Shown here piece after piece: positions 24,666 to 31,949 of a stretch of 32,064 bases of DNA (the stretch's first letter is position 1; every line of letters starts with the position of its first letter). The translations under genes and the position numbers were made by a program. The notes beneath the pieces were generated by a model. The model searched no databases. It saw only the letters and a list, made by a program, of their open reading frames with translations, and was not told where the DNA came from. The DNA is taken from assembly GCA_015058045.1 (NCBI GenBank), contig SVDC01000032.1:11420-43483 (forward strand), in the 5' to 3' direction. This stretch comes from Cellulosilyticum sp. Its GTDB lineage: Bacteria; Bacillota; Clostridia; Lachnospirales; Cellulosilyticaceae.

Positions 24666-27062
24666 GTGCAATACAATCACAAGGAAATTGAACAAAAGTG
24701 GAGAAAACACTGGGAAGAAAATCCTATTAATGTAGAAACTCCAGATAAAAAACCATATTACTGTCTTGACATGTTCCCATATCCATCAGGAAATGGACTT
24801 CATGTAGGTCACTGGAGAGGGTATGTATTATCAGATGTATGGAGCCGTTATAAAGTGCTTCAAGGGCATTATGTACTTCACCCAATGGGATGGGATGCAT
24901 TTGGTCTTCCAGCAGAAAACTATGCAATTCAAAAGAAAGTACACCCAGCAACAGCTACAGCAGAAAACGTAGCAAACTTCAAACGTCAATTACACGATAT
25001 CAGTGCAATTTATGACTGGGATAAAGAAGTGAATACAACAGATCCAGAGTTCTACAAATGGACACAATGGATTTTCCTTAAAATGTTTGAAAACGGCTTA
25101 GCTTATGAGAAAAAAATGCCAATTAACTGGTGTCCATCTTGTAAAACAGGTCTTGCAAACGAAGAAGTAAAAGAAGGTAAATGTGAGCGTTGTGGTAGCG
25201 TTGTAACTAAGAAAAACGTTCGTCAATGGATGCTTAAAATCACAAAATATGCTGAAAGACTTCTTAATGACTTAGATGGTCTTGAATGGCCAGAAAAAGT
25301 TAAGAAAATGCAAGCTGACTGGATTGGTAAAAGCTATGGTGCTGAAATCGACTTCGAAATCGAAGGCACAGACGAAAAAGTTAAAGTTTACACAACAAGA
25401 CCAGATACACTTTATGGTGCAAGCTTTATGGTAATGGCACCAGAGCATGAACAAGTATTAAAACTTGTAACAGATGAGCAAAGAGAAGAAGTAGAAAAAT
25501 ATGTATTTGAAGCTTCTACAAAATCATCTGTAGATCGTATGGCGGATAAAGAAAAAACAGGTGCTTTCTTAGGATGCTATGCAATCAACCCACTTAACGG
25601 TGCAAAAATCCCAGTATGGATTTCTGACTATGTACTTGCTGATTATGGTACAGGTGCAATCATGTGTGTACCAGCTCATGATGAGAGAGACTTTGCATTT
25701 GCTAAGAAATTTGAACTTCCAATTATCCAAGTTATTTCTAAAGACGGAAGTGAAGCTGAGCTTACAGAAGCTTACACAGAAGCTGGCGTAATGATTAACT
25801 CTGGTGATTTCAATGGAATGCCATCAGAAGAAGCTAAAAAAGCAATCCCTGAATTCCTTGAAACAAAAAATATTGGTAAGAAAACAACTAACTACAAACT
25901 TCGTGACTGGGTATTCTCTCGTCAAAGATATTGGGGAGAACCGATTCCAGTTGTTCACTGTGATAAATGTGGTATCGTAGGTGTTAAAGAAGAAGATCTT
26001 CCAATTACACTTCCAGATGTAGAAAGCTATGAACCAACAGGTACAGGTGAATCTCCACTTGCAGCTATTGAAGAATGGGTAAATACATCATGTCCATGTT
26101 GTGGTGGTCCAGCTAAACGTGAAACAAACACTATGCCACAATGGGCTGGTTCATCTTGGTATTACTTAAGATATCCAAACCCACACAACACAAAAGAGCT
26201 TATCAGCAAAGAAGATATGAAAAAATGGTTACCAGTAGATATGTACGTTGGTGGTATTGAACATGCTGTTCTTCACCTTCTTTATGCTCGTTTCTATACT
26301 AAATTCTTATACGACATTGGTGTAGTAGACTTCGAAGAACCATTCAAACGTCTCTTCAACCAAGGTATGGTTACAAAAGCTGGCGCTAAAATGAGTAAAT
26401 CTAAAGGAAATGTTGTTTCTCCAGACGAACTTGTTGAAAACTATGGATGTGACTCACTTCGTATGTATGAACTCTTCATTGGGCCACCAGAATTAGATTC
26501 TGAATGGGATGATAGAGGTATTGAAGGGGTATACCGTTTCTTAAATAAAGTATGGAAATTAGTGGATGAAAACAACGAAGTTCCAGAAACAAGAGATATG
26601 GAAAGAATGCGTCATCAATTAATCCGTGATATCACAGTACGTATGGAAGGCTTCAACTTAAATACAGTAGTAAGTGGTTTCATGGAATACACTAATAAAT
26701 TCCTTGAACTTCAAAAGAAAGAAGGCGGTCTTGCAAACGAGACACTTCGTGCTATGGTAGTGCTTTTAGCACCATTCGTACCACACATTGCTGAAGAGCT
26801 TTGGGCTAAACTTGGTGGTGAAGGTAGCGTATTTGCTAACACATGGCCAACTTATGATGAAGCTAAAATGAAAGAAGACGAAGTAGAAGTTGCTGTACAA
26901 ATTACAGGTAAGATTGCTGCTCGTATGATGATTTCTCCAGATGCAACACAAGAAGAAGCTATTGCTAAAGCAAAAGAATTAGTTGCAGCTAAATTAGAAG
27001 GTAAAACAATCGTTAAAGAAATTTATGTTAAAGGTCGTATTGTAAACCTTGTAGCAAAATAA
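24666..27062 (+). CDS. leuS: Leucyl-tRNA synthetase
   Basis: Class I synthetase charging tRNA-Leu, 798 residues from GTG. Motifs are HVGH (46-49) in YPSGNGLHVGH, KMSKS at 575-579, a zinc-knuckle region with CPSCKTG and CERCG, another with CDKCG and CPCCGG, and the inserted CP1 editing domain (about 220-410). The start is GTG at 24666: GAAGGAGG lies seven bases upstream, and the resulting MQYNHKEIEQKWRKHW matches family N-termini. An in-frame ATG 33 bp earlier has no site. Its codons are more C-ending than its neighbours, consistent with high expression. Controlled by the leucine T-box. Confidence 0.97.
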   Translation: MQYNHKEIEQKWRKHWEENPINVETPDKKPYYCLDMFPYPSGNGLHVGHWRGYVLSDVWSRYKVLQGHYVLHPMGWDAFGLPAENYAIQKKVHPATATAENVANFKRQLHDISAIYDWDKEVNTTDPEFYKWTQWIFLKMFENGLAYEKKMPINWCPSCKTGLANEEVKEGKCERCGSVVTKKNVRQWMLKITKYAERLLNDLDGLEWPEKVKKMQADWIGKSYGAEIDFEIEGTDEKVKVYTTRPDTLYGASFMVMAPEHEQVLKLVTDEQREEVEKYVFEASTKSSVDRMADKEKTGAFLGCYAINPLNGAKIPVWISDYVLADYGTGAIMCVPAHDERDFAFAKKFELPIIQVISKDGSEAELTEAYTEAGVMINSGDFNGMPSEEAKKAIPEFLETKNIGKKTTNYKLRDWVFSRQRYWGEPIPVVHCDKCGIVGVKEEDLPITLPDVESYEPTGTGESPLAAIEEWVNTSCPCCGGPAKRETNTMPQWAGSSWYYLRYPNPHNTKELISKEDMKKWLPVDMYVGGIEHAVLHLLYARFYTKFLYDIGVVDFEEPFKRLFNQGMVTKAGAKMSKSKGNVVSPDELVENYGCDSLRMYELFIGPPELDSEWDDRGIEGVYRFLNKVWKLVDENNEVPETRDMERMRHQLIRDITVRMEGFNLNTVVSGFMEYTNKFLELQKKEGGLANETLRAMVVLLAPFVPHIAEELWAKLGGEGSVFANTWPTYDEAKMKEDEVEVAVQITGKIAARMMISPDATQEEAIAKAKELVAAKLEGKTIVKEIYVKGRIVNLVAK

Positions 27063-27136
27063 TAATAAATGAAAAGGTCGCTGAATAAGATGAAATTTAC
27101 TAGTTTACGGTATCTGTCAGTCAGGCGGCTAAAATG

Positions 27137-27183
27137 AGAAGAAGCGATACTTGTTTTTATGACCAAGTATCGCTTCTTCTTTA
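27137..27183 (+). terminator. Terminator of leuS
   Basis: A perfect 17-bp stem (27137-27153 with 27164-27180, 10-nt loop) ending in TTCTTT. Confidence 0.85.
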
Positions 27184-27185
27184 CC

Positions 27186-27214
27186 TATACATTATACCCC
27201 GTTCATGTTAGAAT
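27186..27214 (+). promoter_or_regulatory. Promoter of the putative noncoding RNA
   Basis: TATACA at 27186-27191 and TAGAAT at 27209-27214, spacing 17 bp, with TGT at 27206-27208 giving an extended -10. Transcription would begin near 27221. Confidence 0.55.
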
Positions 27215-27219
27215 ATATT

Positions 27220-27470
27220 TTTGCCATGGAGGCAACGAGAAAATGAGGTATCTTTGAAAGCTGGATATAACAATTGTGCGAAGAAAATCGCATACCCGAC
27301 GTGGGGAAGTTTACCCCGTATGTGGCTAATTCTTAAAGATGTAAAGAAACATGGACGAGCGACGTACTCGTAAAAAATAAAGGATGATGGTAACAAATGA
27401 AACGTATTTAGTTTTTTTTGATTGAACTATCTTAGGAAGTCCGCCCTTTAAGCGGCCTTTTTTTGTGTCT
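27220..27470 (+). ncRNA. Putative structured noncoding RNA of unknown class
   Basis: Gene-free 250 nt flanked by a promoter and a U-tailed hairpin. Helices visible: TTGCC/GGCAA at 27221-27225/27231-27235; a 10-bp helix closing a multi-branch domain (27248-27257 with 27333-27342); AGC/GCT inside it (27259-27261 with 27325-27327); a 7-bp hairpin 27275-27281/27288-27294; GGGG/CCCC 27303-27306/27314-27317; ACGAG/CTCGT 27355-27359/27367-27371, where ACGAG also occurs at 27235-27239 as an alternative partner; and an A-run/T-run pairing 27372-27381/27407-27418. CATAC/GTATG (27291-27295/27318-27322) competes with the second hairpin. The terminator is 27435-27444/27452-27461 with a T-run. No 6S, tmRNA, RNase P, SRP or named riboswitch consensus matched by eye. 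Confidence 0.5.
27435..27466 (+). terminator. Terminator of the putative noncoding RNA
   Basis: CCGC/GCGG at 27441-27444/27452-27455 plus a lower helix across a T-C mismatch (27435-27439 with 27457-27461), ending in TTTTTTT. Confidence 0.6.
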
Positions 27471-27669
27471 CATTTAAATCTGTATAAAATTCAATAAATC
27501 ATAAAGATAAGTAGCTTGGATAGGAAGAGATAAGAAGAATAAATTATAAGAATGAGTCGATTAAGTTAGAACAAATAAAATGAATAAATTGTAAGGATTA
27601 ATAACTTGAAAAACCATATGAATCGTAATATGATAATCCAATAAGCAAAATAAAGGTAGGTACAATGAA

Positions 27670-27882
27670 ATGGCAAGAAAGTATCAATCTCATAGTAAAG
27701 TTAATGAAGAGAGGCATACATCGAAAAATATAAAATCTAAGGGGAGAAAAAGGAGAGAGAAGAAAAAGAAAGACAAAGTGTTATCATTAGGCTTTGTGTG
27801 TATAAGTTTAGTGATTGCTACCATTATCTTTTTCGCTTTCTTTAGTATAGGTGTTGTAATAGGACCAGATCTTCCAATATAG
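27670..27882 (+). CDS. Small basic single-helix membrane protein, unknown
   Basis: 70 residues: a very basic tail of about 38 residues (KGRKRREKKKKDK at 23-35), one transmembrane helix (about 39-62), and a short exterior GPDLPI tail. Not recognised. The start is uncertain: AGGTAGG ends about 10 bases before this ATG, and an out-of-frame ATG at 27665 gives only a 22-codon frame. It is followed by a strong terminator. It sits 200 bp downstream of the putative RNA; that gap holds no other feature that I can support. Confidence 0.5.
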   Translation: MARKYQSHSKVNEERHTSKNIKSKGRKRREKKKKDKVLSLGFVCISLVIATIIFFAFFSIGVVIGPDLPI

Positions 27883-27921
27883 TAAAATAAATAAATCTAA
27901 ATATTAATTTATTAAAATATA

Positions 27922-27968
27922 AAAGAGCTGTAAAACTAGTCTAAAAGTATCTAGTTTTATAGCTCTTT
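27922..27968. terminator. Bidirectional terminator between the 70-residue gene and the minus-strand pair
   Basis: An 18-bp stem (27922-27939 with 27951-27968, one G-U pair, 11-nt loop) with A-run and T-run flanks, between convergent genes. Confidence 0.85.
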
Positions 27969-28014
27969 CGTACATTAAATAGGATTAATAGGGAGAGTAA
28001 AACATATCTTTAAA

Positions 28015-28290
28015 TTACTTGCGATTCATTTTAGTCATCATATTAAAGAATGTGTCAAATTGTTTACGTTGAGCCTTTGGTAAGGTATCTTTAAAACAAT
28101 TAAGTAGTGATTTTTGCATATCAGATGTGCACTGAATTTGATGGTTGTTGAGCTCGGTATTGACCTGAATAAGACCTTGCAAGGTTTCAAAAGCATTATG
28201 CTTTTGCGCACTTGCATCAATGATATGTTGTAGATGAATCACAAAACGAGGATCAAGGTGAGCAAAAGCCGGATCATCATAGAGTTTCAT
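28015..28290 (-). CDS. Small helical protein of unknown function (91 residues)
   Basis: No signal peptide or membrane helix. Predicted all-alpha, with a conserved-looking tail LPKAQRKQFDTFFNMMTK. That tail echoes the end of the upstream 188-residue protein (LDPNQAQLLKVFASLF): L, then Q four on, then hydrophobics at the same spacing. This suggests a shared helical motif. AAAGGAGGTC precedes the ATG. It follows the 188-residue gene by 15 bp, so one transcript. Not recognised; a sporulation or surface role is possible but unproven. Confidence 0.65.
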   Translation of the reverse strand: MKLYDDPAFAHLDPRFVIHLQHIIDASAQKHNAFETLQGLIQVNTELNNHQIQCTSDMQKSLLNCFKDTLPKAQRKQFDTFFNMMTKMNRK

Positions 28291-28305
28291 AAAATAAGAC
28301 CTCCT

Positions 28306-28872
28306 TTAATTACCAGAATTGAAAAGTGAAGCAAAGACTTTTAAAAGTTGTGCTTGATTAGGATCTAACATAGAGGATAAACCATTGATAATTTGTTCAG
28401 GTGAAGGTCCAGAAGACGAAGGGGAATTGGCTTTTTTTGCTGAGGATGGGGGGGCTGTATGGTTGTGTAAGTTAGCTGCAGATTCATCAGGAAATGGCAT
28501 AGTTTCTAAAATACCAGAATCTAATGGATGAAGATGATATTCTGGATCATTAGTTGGTGGCTTTGGTGTATCTAAATGAGTAAGTAGATCTCTAGCTTCA
28601 GAAAGTTTAAGAATGGCATCTATAAAATATGCTTTATCATCACCTAGATTGGATTTTACATCATTTAAGAAAGATTTTTCCCAGCCCGTTTCTTGAGTTC
28701 GACTCATAGAACGAACAGAAGCTTCATTTGAAAAAAGATTAACAGTATACATAAGCTCCATCGCTTTAATAAAAATAGCCATAGGTTTTTGTCTGTCTAT
28801 ATTTAAATAAGGTAGGAGTGATTTCGATACAATTAAAACGTCATTATTAATAGCTCGGTCAAAGTTGGTCAT
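28306..28872 (-). CDS. Hypothetical protein with Pro/Ser-rich linker (188 residues)
   Basis: Helical N-terminal part (1-100), then a Pro/Ser/His-rich linker (about 102-153, with PSSSGPSP), then a short helix ending SSMLDPNQAQLLKVFASLFNSGN. No signal peptide. ACGGAGGCATATT precedes the ATG. First of a two-gene unit with the 91-residue gene. On the minus strand CATACATT at 28910-28903 resembles a sigma-E -10 (CATACAMT), but no -35 fits. Not recognised. Confidence 0.65.
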   Translation of the reverse strand: MTNFDRAINNDVLIVSKSLLPYLNIDRQKPMAIFIKAMELMYTVNLFSNEASVRSMSRTQETGWEKSFLNDVKSNLGDDKAYFIDAILKLSEARDLLTHLDTPKPPTNDPEYHLHPLDSGILETMPFPDESAANLHNHTAPPSSAKKANSPSSSGPSPEQIINGLSSMLDPNQAQLLKVFASLFNSGN

Positions 28873-29001
28873 AATATGCCTCCGTTTACTATATCTTATA
28901 TAAATGTATGATTAGGATAAGTTTTACTAGAACTAAAAAGTTATTTTTATTAGGCTTTATGAATAGGATACTACAAGTAGAGTGATAAAGTGGTGAGTAA
29001 A

Positions 29002-29394
29002 ATGGAAAAGAAAGAAATCATGTTAAGCATGGAGCAAGATTTAAATGAGATTAGCAAGCTAATCTGGAACTATATCGATGAAAAATATATAGGAAGTTTT
29101 AGGCATACGATTAATGGATATCGTAGTGAGTGTGAATCGAATCTAGGTAAGGAAGCCCAACTTATTCAAGCAATTATGCCTTTTTTGCCAGATGAGAAGG
29201 GCATTCTTCAATTAATTTTAGATGCTATGATGTATAATGATCTCATTGACAGAAGTTTGAGAGAACATCAAGAGCTTACAACCTTTTATCGAGACGAAAA
29301 TAAGGAAAGAGAACAAATCAAAAAACTTGCATGTAAACTAATTATGGTAAAGTTAATCAAAACCATAGAAGATATGAATTATAGAAAAGAATAA
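29002..29394 (+). CDS. Hypothetical helical protein (130 residues)
   Basis: Predicted alpha-helical, soluble, rich in Glu, Lys and Ile, no signal or membrane segment. The start is uncertain. GGTGAG lies four bases before the ATG at 29002, a position consistent with pairing to the 16S rRNA tail, and the ATG is preferred. An in-frame GTG at 28990 would add four residues but has a poor site. It runs opposite to the 28.9-kb pair and has its own strong terminator. Not recognised. Confidence 0.6.
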   Translation: MEKKEIMLSMEQDLNEISKLIWNYIDEKYIGSFRHTINGYRSECESNLGKEAQLIQAIMPFLPDEKGILQLILDAMMYNDLIDRSLREHQELTTFYRDENKEREQIKKLACKLIMVKLIKTIEDMNYRKE

Positions 29395-29415
29395 ATAAAA
29401 GAATAAATAAAAGAA
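29385..29415 (+). repeat. 12-bp tandem repeat at a stop codon
   Basis: AAAAGAATAAAT is repeated twice, with a 7-nt partial third copy. The first copy contains the TAA stop of the 130-residue gene. Likely replication slippage in simple sequence. Confidence 0.7.
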
Positions 29416-29487
29416 GATACAATAAGGATAGGATAAGAGATAAAAGTAGATGAAATGTTATTAGAAAGGGCTTAAATAATAAAGTGA

Positions 29488-29532
29488 AAATACAAAAAGT
29501 GATCAAGGGGGCCTTGATCACTTTTTGTATTT
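29488..29532. terminator. Bidirectional terminator, perfect 21-bp stem
   Basis: 29488-29508 pairs perfectly with 29512-29532 around a GGG loop, with A-runs and T-runs on both sides. It separates two convergent genes. Confidence 0.9.
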
Positions 29533-29563
29533 CGTATTAAGGGGGAGTTATAGGCAAAAAGAA

Positions 29564-29803
29564 TTATTGAAGTTCGTTTCTAAAAACGCCACAGTCATTT
29601 TTGCAGAAGCAACAGAAAATTATAATAATAATAACAATCCATAACCAAGAGTTGTTACCGCCACAACCACCAAATAATCCGCCTAAACCATCTGAACCAA
29701 AGGAATTGCAACCATTTCCATTTCCGCATAAGAAAAGTAAAACAAAAATAGCTATAATAACGATCCATAAGCTACCATCTTGTAAAAATCTAAAATCTTC
29801 CAT
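29564..29803 (-). CDS. Small Gly/Cys-rich membrane protein (YjcZ/SscA-like, possible sporulation protein)
   Basis: 79 residues: a hydrophobic helix (about 12-26), a Gly/Asn/Cys-rich middle (CGNGNGCNSFGSDGLGG and GGCGGNN), then a second strongly hydrophobic helix (about 52-65) with CCFCKNDC. Two helices with a glycine-rich loop and cysteines recall the small YjcZ/SscA sporulation proteins, but the match is by character only. TAGGAGGC lies close upstream of the ATG. A sigma-E-like promoter is upstream. No neighbour explains it. Confidence 0.6.
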   Translation of the reverse strand: MEDFRFLQDGSLWIVIIAIFVLLFLCGNGNGCNSFGSDGLGGLFGGCGGNNSWLWIVIIIIIFCCFCKNDCGVFRNELQ

Positions 29804-29854
29804 AATAAAGTGCCTCCTATATAAAAAAGTAAATATGATTAAATTTCTAATTTA

Positions 29855-29883
29855 AGTCTATGATATATCTATAAATAAAATTA
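29855..29883 (-). promoter_or_regulatory. Possible sigma-E-like promoter of the Gly/Cys-rich gene
   Basis: On the minus strand, TAATTTT (29883-29877) and CATAGACT (29862-29855) are spaced 14 bp, one mismatch each from KMATATT and CATACAMT. AT-rich background weakens the case. Confidence 0.3.
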
Positions 29884-30059
29884 CTTGAAATGTCAAAATC
29901 AGAAAATATACAAGTTTATTTTACGAAATAATATTAGTAACAATATTATTTTGGTGAAATTAGAACAAGTTTAGGATCTAGTGCCTCTTTGACTAACTTC
30001 TACATTAGTTATAGTATGATGGATGGAAGAAATTGTTACAATTGTAATTTAAAATTTAT

Positions 30060-30074
30060 TATTTTCAGAATTAT
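30060..30074 (+). promoter_or_regulatory. CodY-like box 1, upstream of the -35
   Basis: TATTTTCAGAATTAT matches AATTTTCWGAAAATT at 11 of 15 positions. It lies just upstream of the -35 of the downstream gene. Confidence 0.35.
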
Positions 30075-30077
30075 ATA

Positions 30078-30106
30078 TTGACATGAAGAATTGGATTGTA
30101 TACAAT
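30078..30106 (+). promoter_or_regulatory. Strong sigma-A promoter of the Re-citrate synthase-like gene
   Basis: Perfect TTGACA at 30078-30083 and TACAAT at 30101-30106, spacing 17 bp. A 12-bp perfect palindrome, ATTGTATACAAT (30095-30106), covers the -10 and could be an operator. Transcription would start near 30113. Confidence 0.75.
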
Positions 30107-30117
30107 TATACATAAGT

Positions 30118-30132
30118 TATTTTCAGACAATT
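30118..30132 (+). promoter_or_regulatory. CodY-like box 2, just downstream of the transcription start
   Basis: TATTTTCAGACAATT matches the CodY consensus AATTTTCWGAAAATT at 13 of 15 positions. Its place overlapping or just after the start fits repression by roadblock. Confidence 0.5.
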
Positions 30133-30169
30133 AAAAGATTTAAGTACAAAAGTTGCAAGGGGTGATTAG

Positions 30170-31534
30170 ATGTTTGAACTCAATAAAAGGACAAATTTAT
30201 TAACAAATACGGAAAAAAACCATCAATTGGAAGATAGAGAAACACCAAATATGTTTCGTGAATTTTTCCCATATGACGAAATTCCACGCGTAGCCTTCAA
30301 TAATGTGCATGTGCCAATGTATATGCAAGATAATATTTATATTACAGATACCACTTTTAGAGATGGGCAACAATCCAGAGCGCCTTATACAACAGAACAA
30401 ATCGTAACGTTATATAAATATTTACATAAGCTCAGTGGGCCTAAGGGCATTGTTAGACAAAGTGAATTCTTCTTATATAGTGATAAAGATCGTGAAGCTG
30501 TTTATAAATGTAGGGAGTTAGGCTATGAATTCCCACAAATCACTTCATGGATTCGTGCATCAGAGAAGGATTTTGAATTAGTTAAGCAAATGGAGATTGA
30601 TGAAACAGGAGTTTTAGTAAGCTGTTCAGATTATCATATTTTCCATAAGCTTCATATGAAACGCTCAGAAGCAATTGCACATTATACAAAGATTATTAGA
30701 CAATGTATAAACAAGGGTATTATTCCTCGTTGTCACTTTGAAGATATTACAAGAGCAGATATTTATAACTTTGTGGTACCATTTGCAAGAGAGTTAATGA
30801 AAATTAGTGAAGAAACAGGTATGCCTATTAAAATACGTGCTTGTGATACAATGGGATATGGGGTAAGTTATCCAGGAGCAATGATTCCAAGAAGCGTACC
30901 AGGTATTATGTATGCCCTTCATCAATATGCAGGTGTACCACATGAATGGATTGAGTGGCATGGCCATAATGACTTCTATCGTGCAGTTGCTAACTCAACA
31001 GCAGCTTGGCTCTATGGATGTAATAGTGTTAACTGTTCATTACTTGGTATTGGTGAAAGAACAGGTAATACACCACTTGAAGCAATGGTCATGGAATATG
31101 CTCAATTAAAAGGGACTTTAGATGGTATGGATACCACTGTTATTACAGAAATTGCACAGTATTTTGAACATGTTATTGGGGAACATATTCCAGAAAGAAC
31201 ACCATTTGTAGGTAAGAACTTTAATGTAACAAGAGCAGGTATTCATGCAGATGGCTTACTAAAGAATGAGGAAATTTATAATATATTTGATACTGATAAG
31301 TTACTTAATAGACCAGTAAGAGTAGCTATTAGTAATACTTCAGGTTTAGCGGGTATTGCACACTGGATTAGTAGTAATCCTAGATATTTTAACTTAAAAG
31401 GAATTGATAAGAATGATCCACTTTGTTTAAGCATTAAAACTTGGGTAGATCAAGAATATGAGACAGGTCGTACAACAGTTATTTCTGATGATGAGTTAGA
31501 TAGCTATATTGATCAATATCTTGCAACGCATTAA
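30170..31534 (+). CDS. Pyruvate-carboxyltransferase-family enzyme: probable Re-citrate synthase (annotated as 2-isopropylmalate synthase in relatives)
   Basis: 454 residues of the HMGL-like/LeuA superfamily: TIM barrel with DTTFRDGQQ (60-68, metal Asp60), CHFEDITRAD (188-197), metal-binding HGHND (264-268), GIGERTGNTPLE (293-304), and HADG (359-362). True LeuA and homocitrate synthase read DTTLRDGEQ. The FRDGQQ form, the extra N-terminal 55 residues, and the lack of a C-terminal LeuA regulatory domain are what I recall for the Re-citrate synthase of Clostridium kluyveri and relatives. That enzyme condenses acetyl-CoA with oxaloacetate in anaerobes that lack Si-citrate synthase. AAGGGGTGATTAG precedes the ATG. 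Monocistronic, with CodY-like boxes. No leuB/C/D or aconitase is adjacent. Confidence 0.8.
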   Translation: MFELNKRTNLLTNTEKNHQLEDRETPNMFREFFPYDEIPRVAFNNVHVPMYMQDNIYITDTTFRDGQQSRAPYTTEQIVTLYKYLHKLSGPKGIVRQSEFFLYSDKDREAVYKCRELGYEFPQITSWIRASEKDFELVKQMEIDETGVLVSCSDYHIFHKLHMKRSEAIAHYTKIIRQCINKGIIPRCHFEDITRADIYNFVVPFARELMKISEETGMPIKIRACDTMGYGVSYPGAMIPRSVPGIMYALHQYAGVPHEWIEWHGHNDFYRAVANSTAAWLYGCNSVNCSLLGIGERTGNTPLEAMVMEYAQLKGTLDGMDTTVITEIAQYFEHVIGEHIPERTPFVGKNFNVTRAGIHADGLLKNEEIYNIFDTDKLLNRPVRVAISNTSGLAGIAHWISSNPRYFNLKGIDKNDPLCLSIKTWVDQEYETGRTTVISDDELDSYIDQYLATH

Positions 31535-31549
31535 TAGAATAAAGAAATG

Positions 31550-31612
31550 AAAATAAAAATTCTCCTGAAACAAGGTAGATAACGGATTGTTTCAGGAGAA
31601 TTTTTATTTTGT
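31550..31612 (+). terminator. Terminator after the Re-citrate synthase-like gene
   Basis: Perfect 24-bp stem (31550-31573 with 31587-31610, 13-nt loop), with T-runs in the right arm. One of the longest in the window. Confidence 0.9.
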
Positions 31613-31703
31613 AAATAGGATATGATAGGATTATAAAATTGGAAAGCTAAAAATAATAAAAGAAAGAGCAAATAGAAAAAGATAGAAAGTCTGAAAAAAA
31701 CTA

Positions 31704-31732
31704 TTGACGTATGTCAATACGTAGTGTATGAT
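31704..31732 (+). promoter_or_regulatory. Promoter of the tRNA operon
   Basis: TTGACG at 31704-31709 and TATGAT at 31727-31732, exactly 17 bp apart, about 42 bp before the first tRNA. A 7-bp inverted repeat, TATTGAC/GTCAATA (31702-31719), overlaps the -35. Confidence 0.75.
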
Positions 31733-31773
31733 TATACGAGTCAGCAGGAGCACTGACTGATATAAAAGAATAT

Positions 31774-31845
31774 GGCCCATTGGTCAAGCGGTTAAGACAT
31801 CGCCCTTTCACGGCGGTAACACGGGTTCGATTCCCGTATGGGTCA
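31774..31845 (+). tRNA. tRNA-Glu (anticodon TTC)
   Basis: Cloverleaf with acceptor GGCCCAT/ATGGGTC, anticodon loop CTTTCAC with TTC at 31807-31809, T arm GGTTCGATTCC, discriminator A, no encoded CCA. First of three tRNA genes in one operon. Confidence 0.96.
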
Positions 31846-31868
31846 TTCACATGTTTGGTGTGAAAAAA

Positions 31869-31943
31869 CGGGGTGTGGCTCAGTTTGGCTAGAGCGCCTG
31901 ATTTGGGTTCAGGAGGCCGCAGGTTCGAGTCCTGTCACCCCGA
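31869..31943 (+). tRNA. tRNA-Pro (anticodon TGG)
   Basis: Acceptor CGGGGTG/CACCCCG, anticodon stem CCTGA/TCAGG with TGG at 31904-31906, T arm GGTTCGAGTCC, discriminator A, no encoded CCA. Confidence 0.96.
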
Positions 31944-31949
31944 CTTTGT

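Noticed and set aside
27208..27396. Minus-strand open frame across the putative RNA
   Set aside because: Begins with TTG, no ribosome binding site, and overlaps a region of strong plus-strand RNA structure with its own promoter and terminator.
27220..27470. Putative RNA as 6S RNA or tmRNA
   Set aside because: It has several separate hairpins and not one long bubble-containing stem, and no tRNA-like ends or tag-peptide frame.
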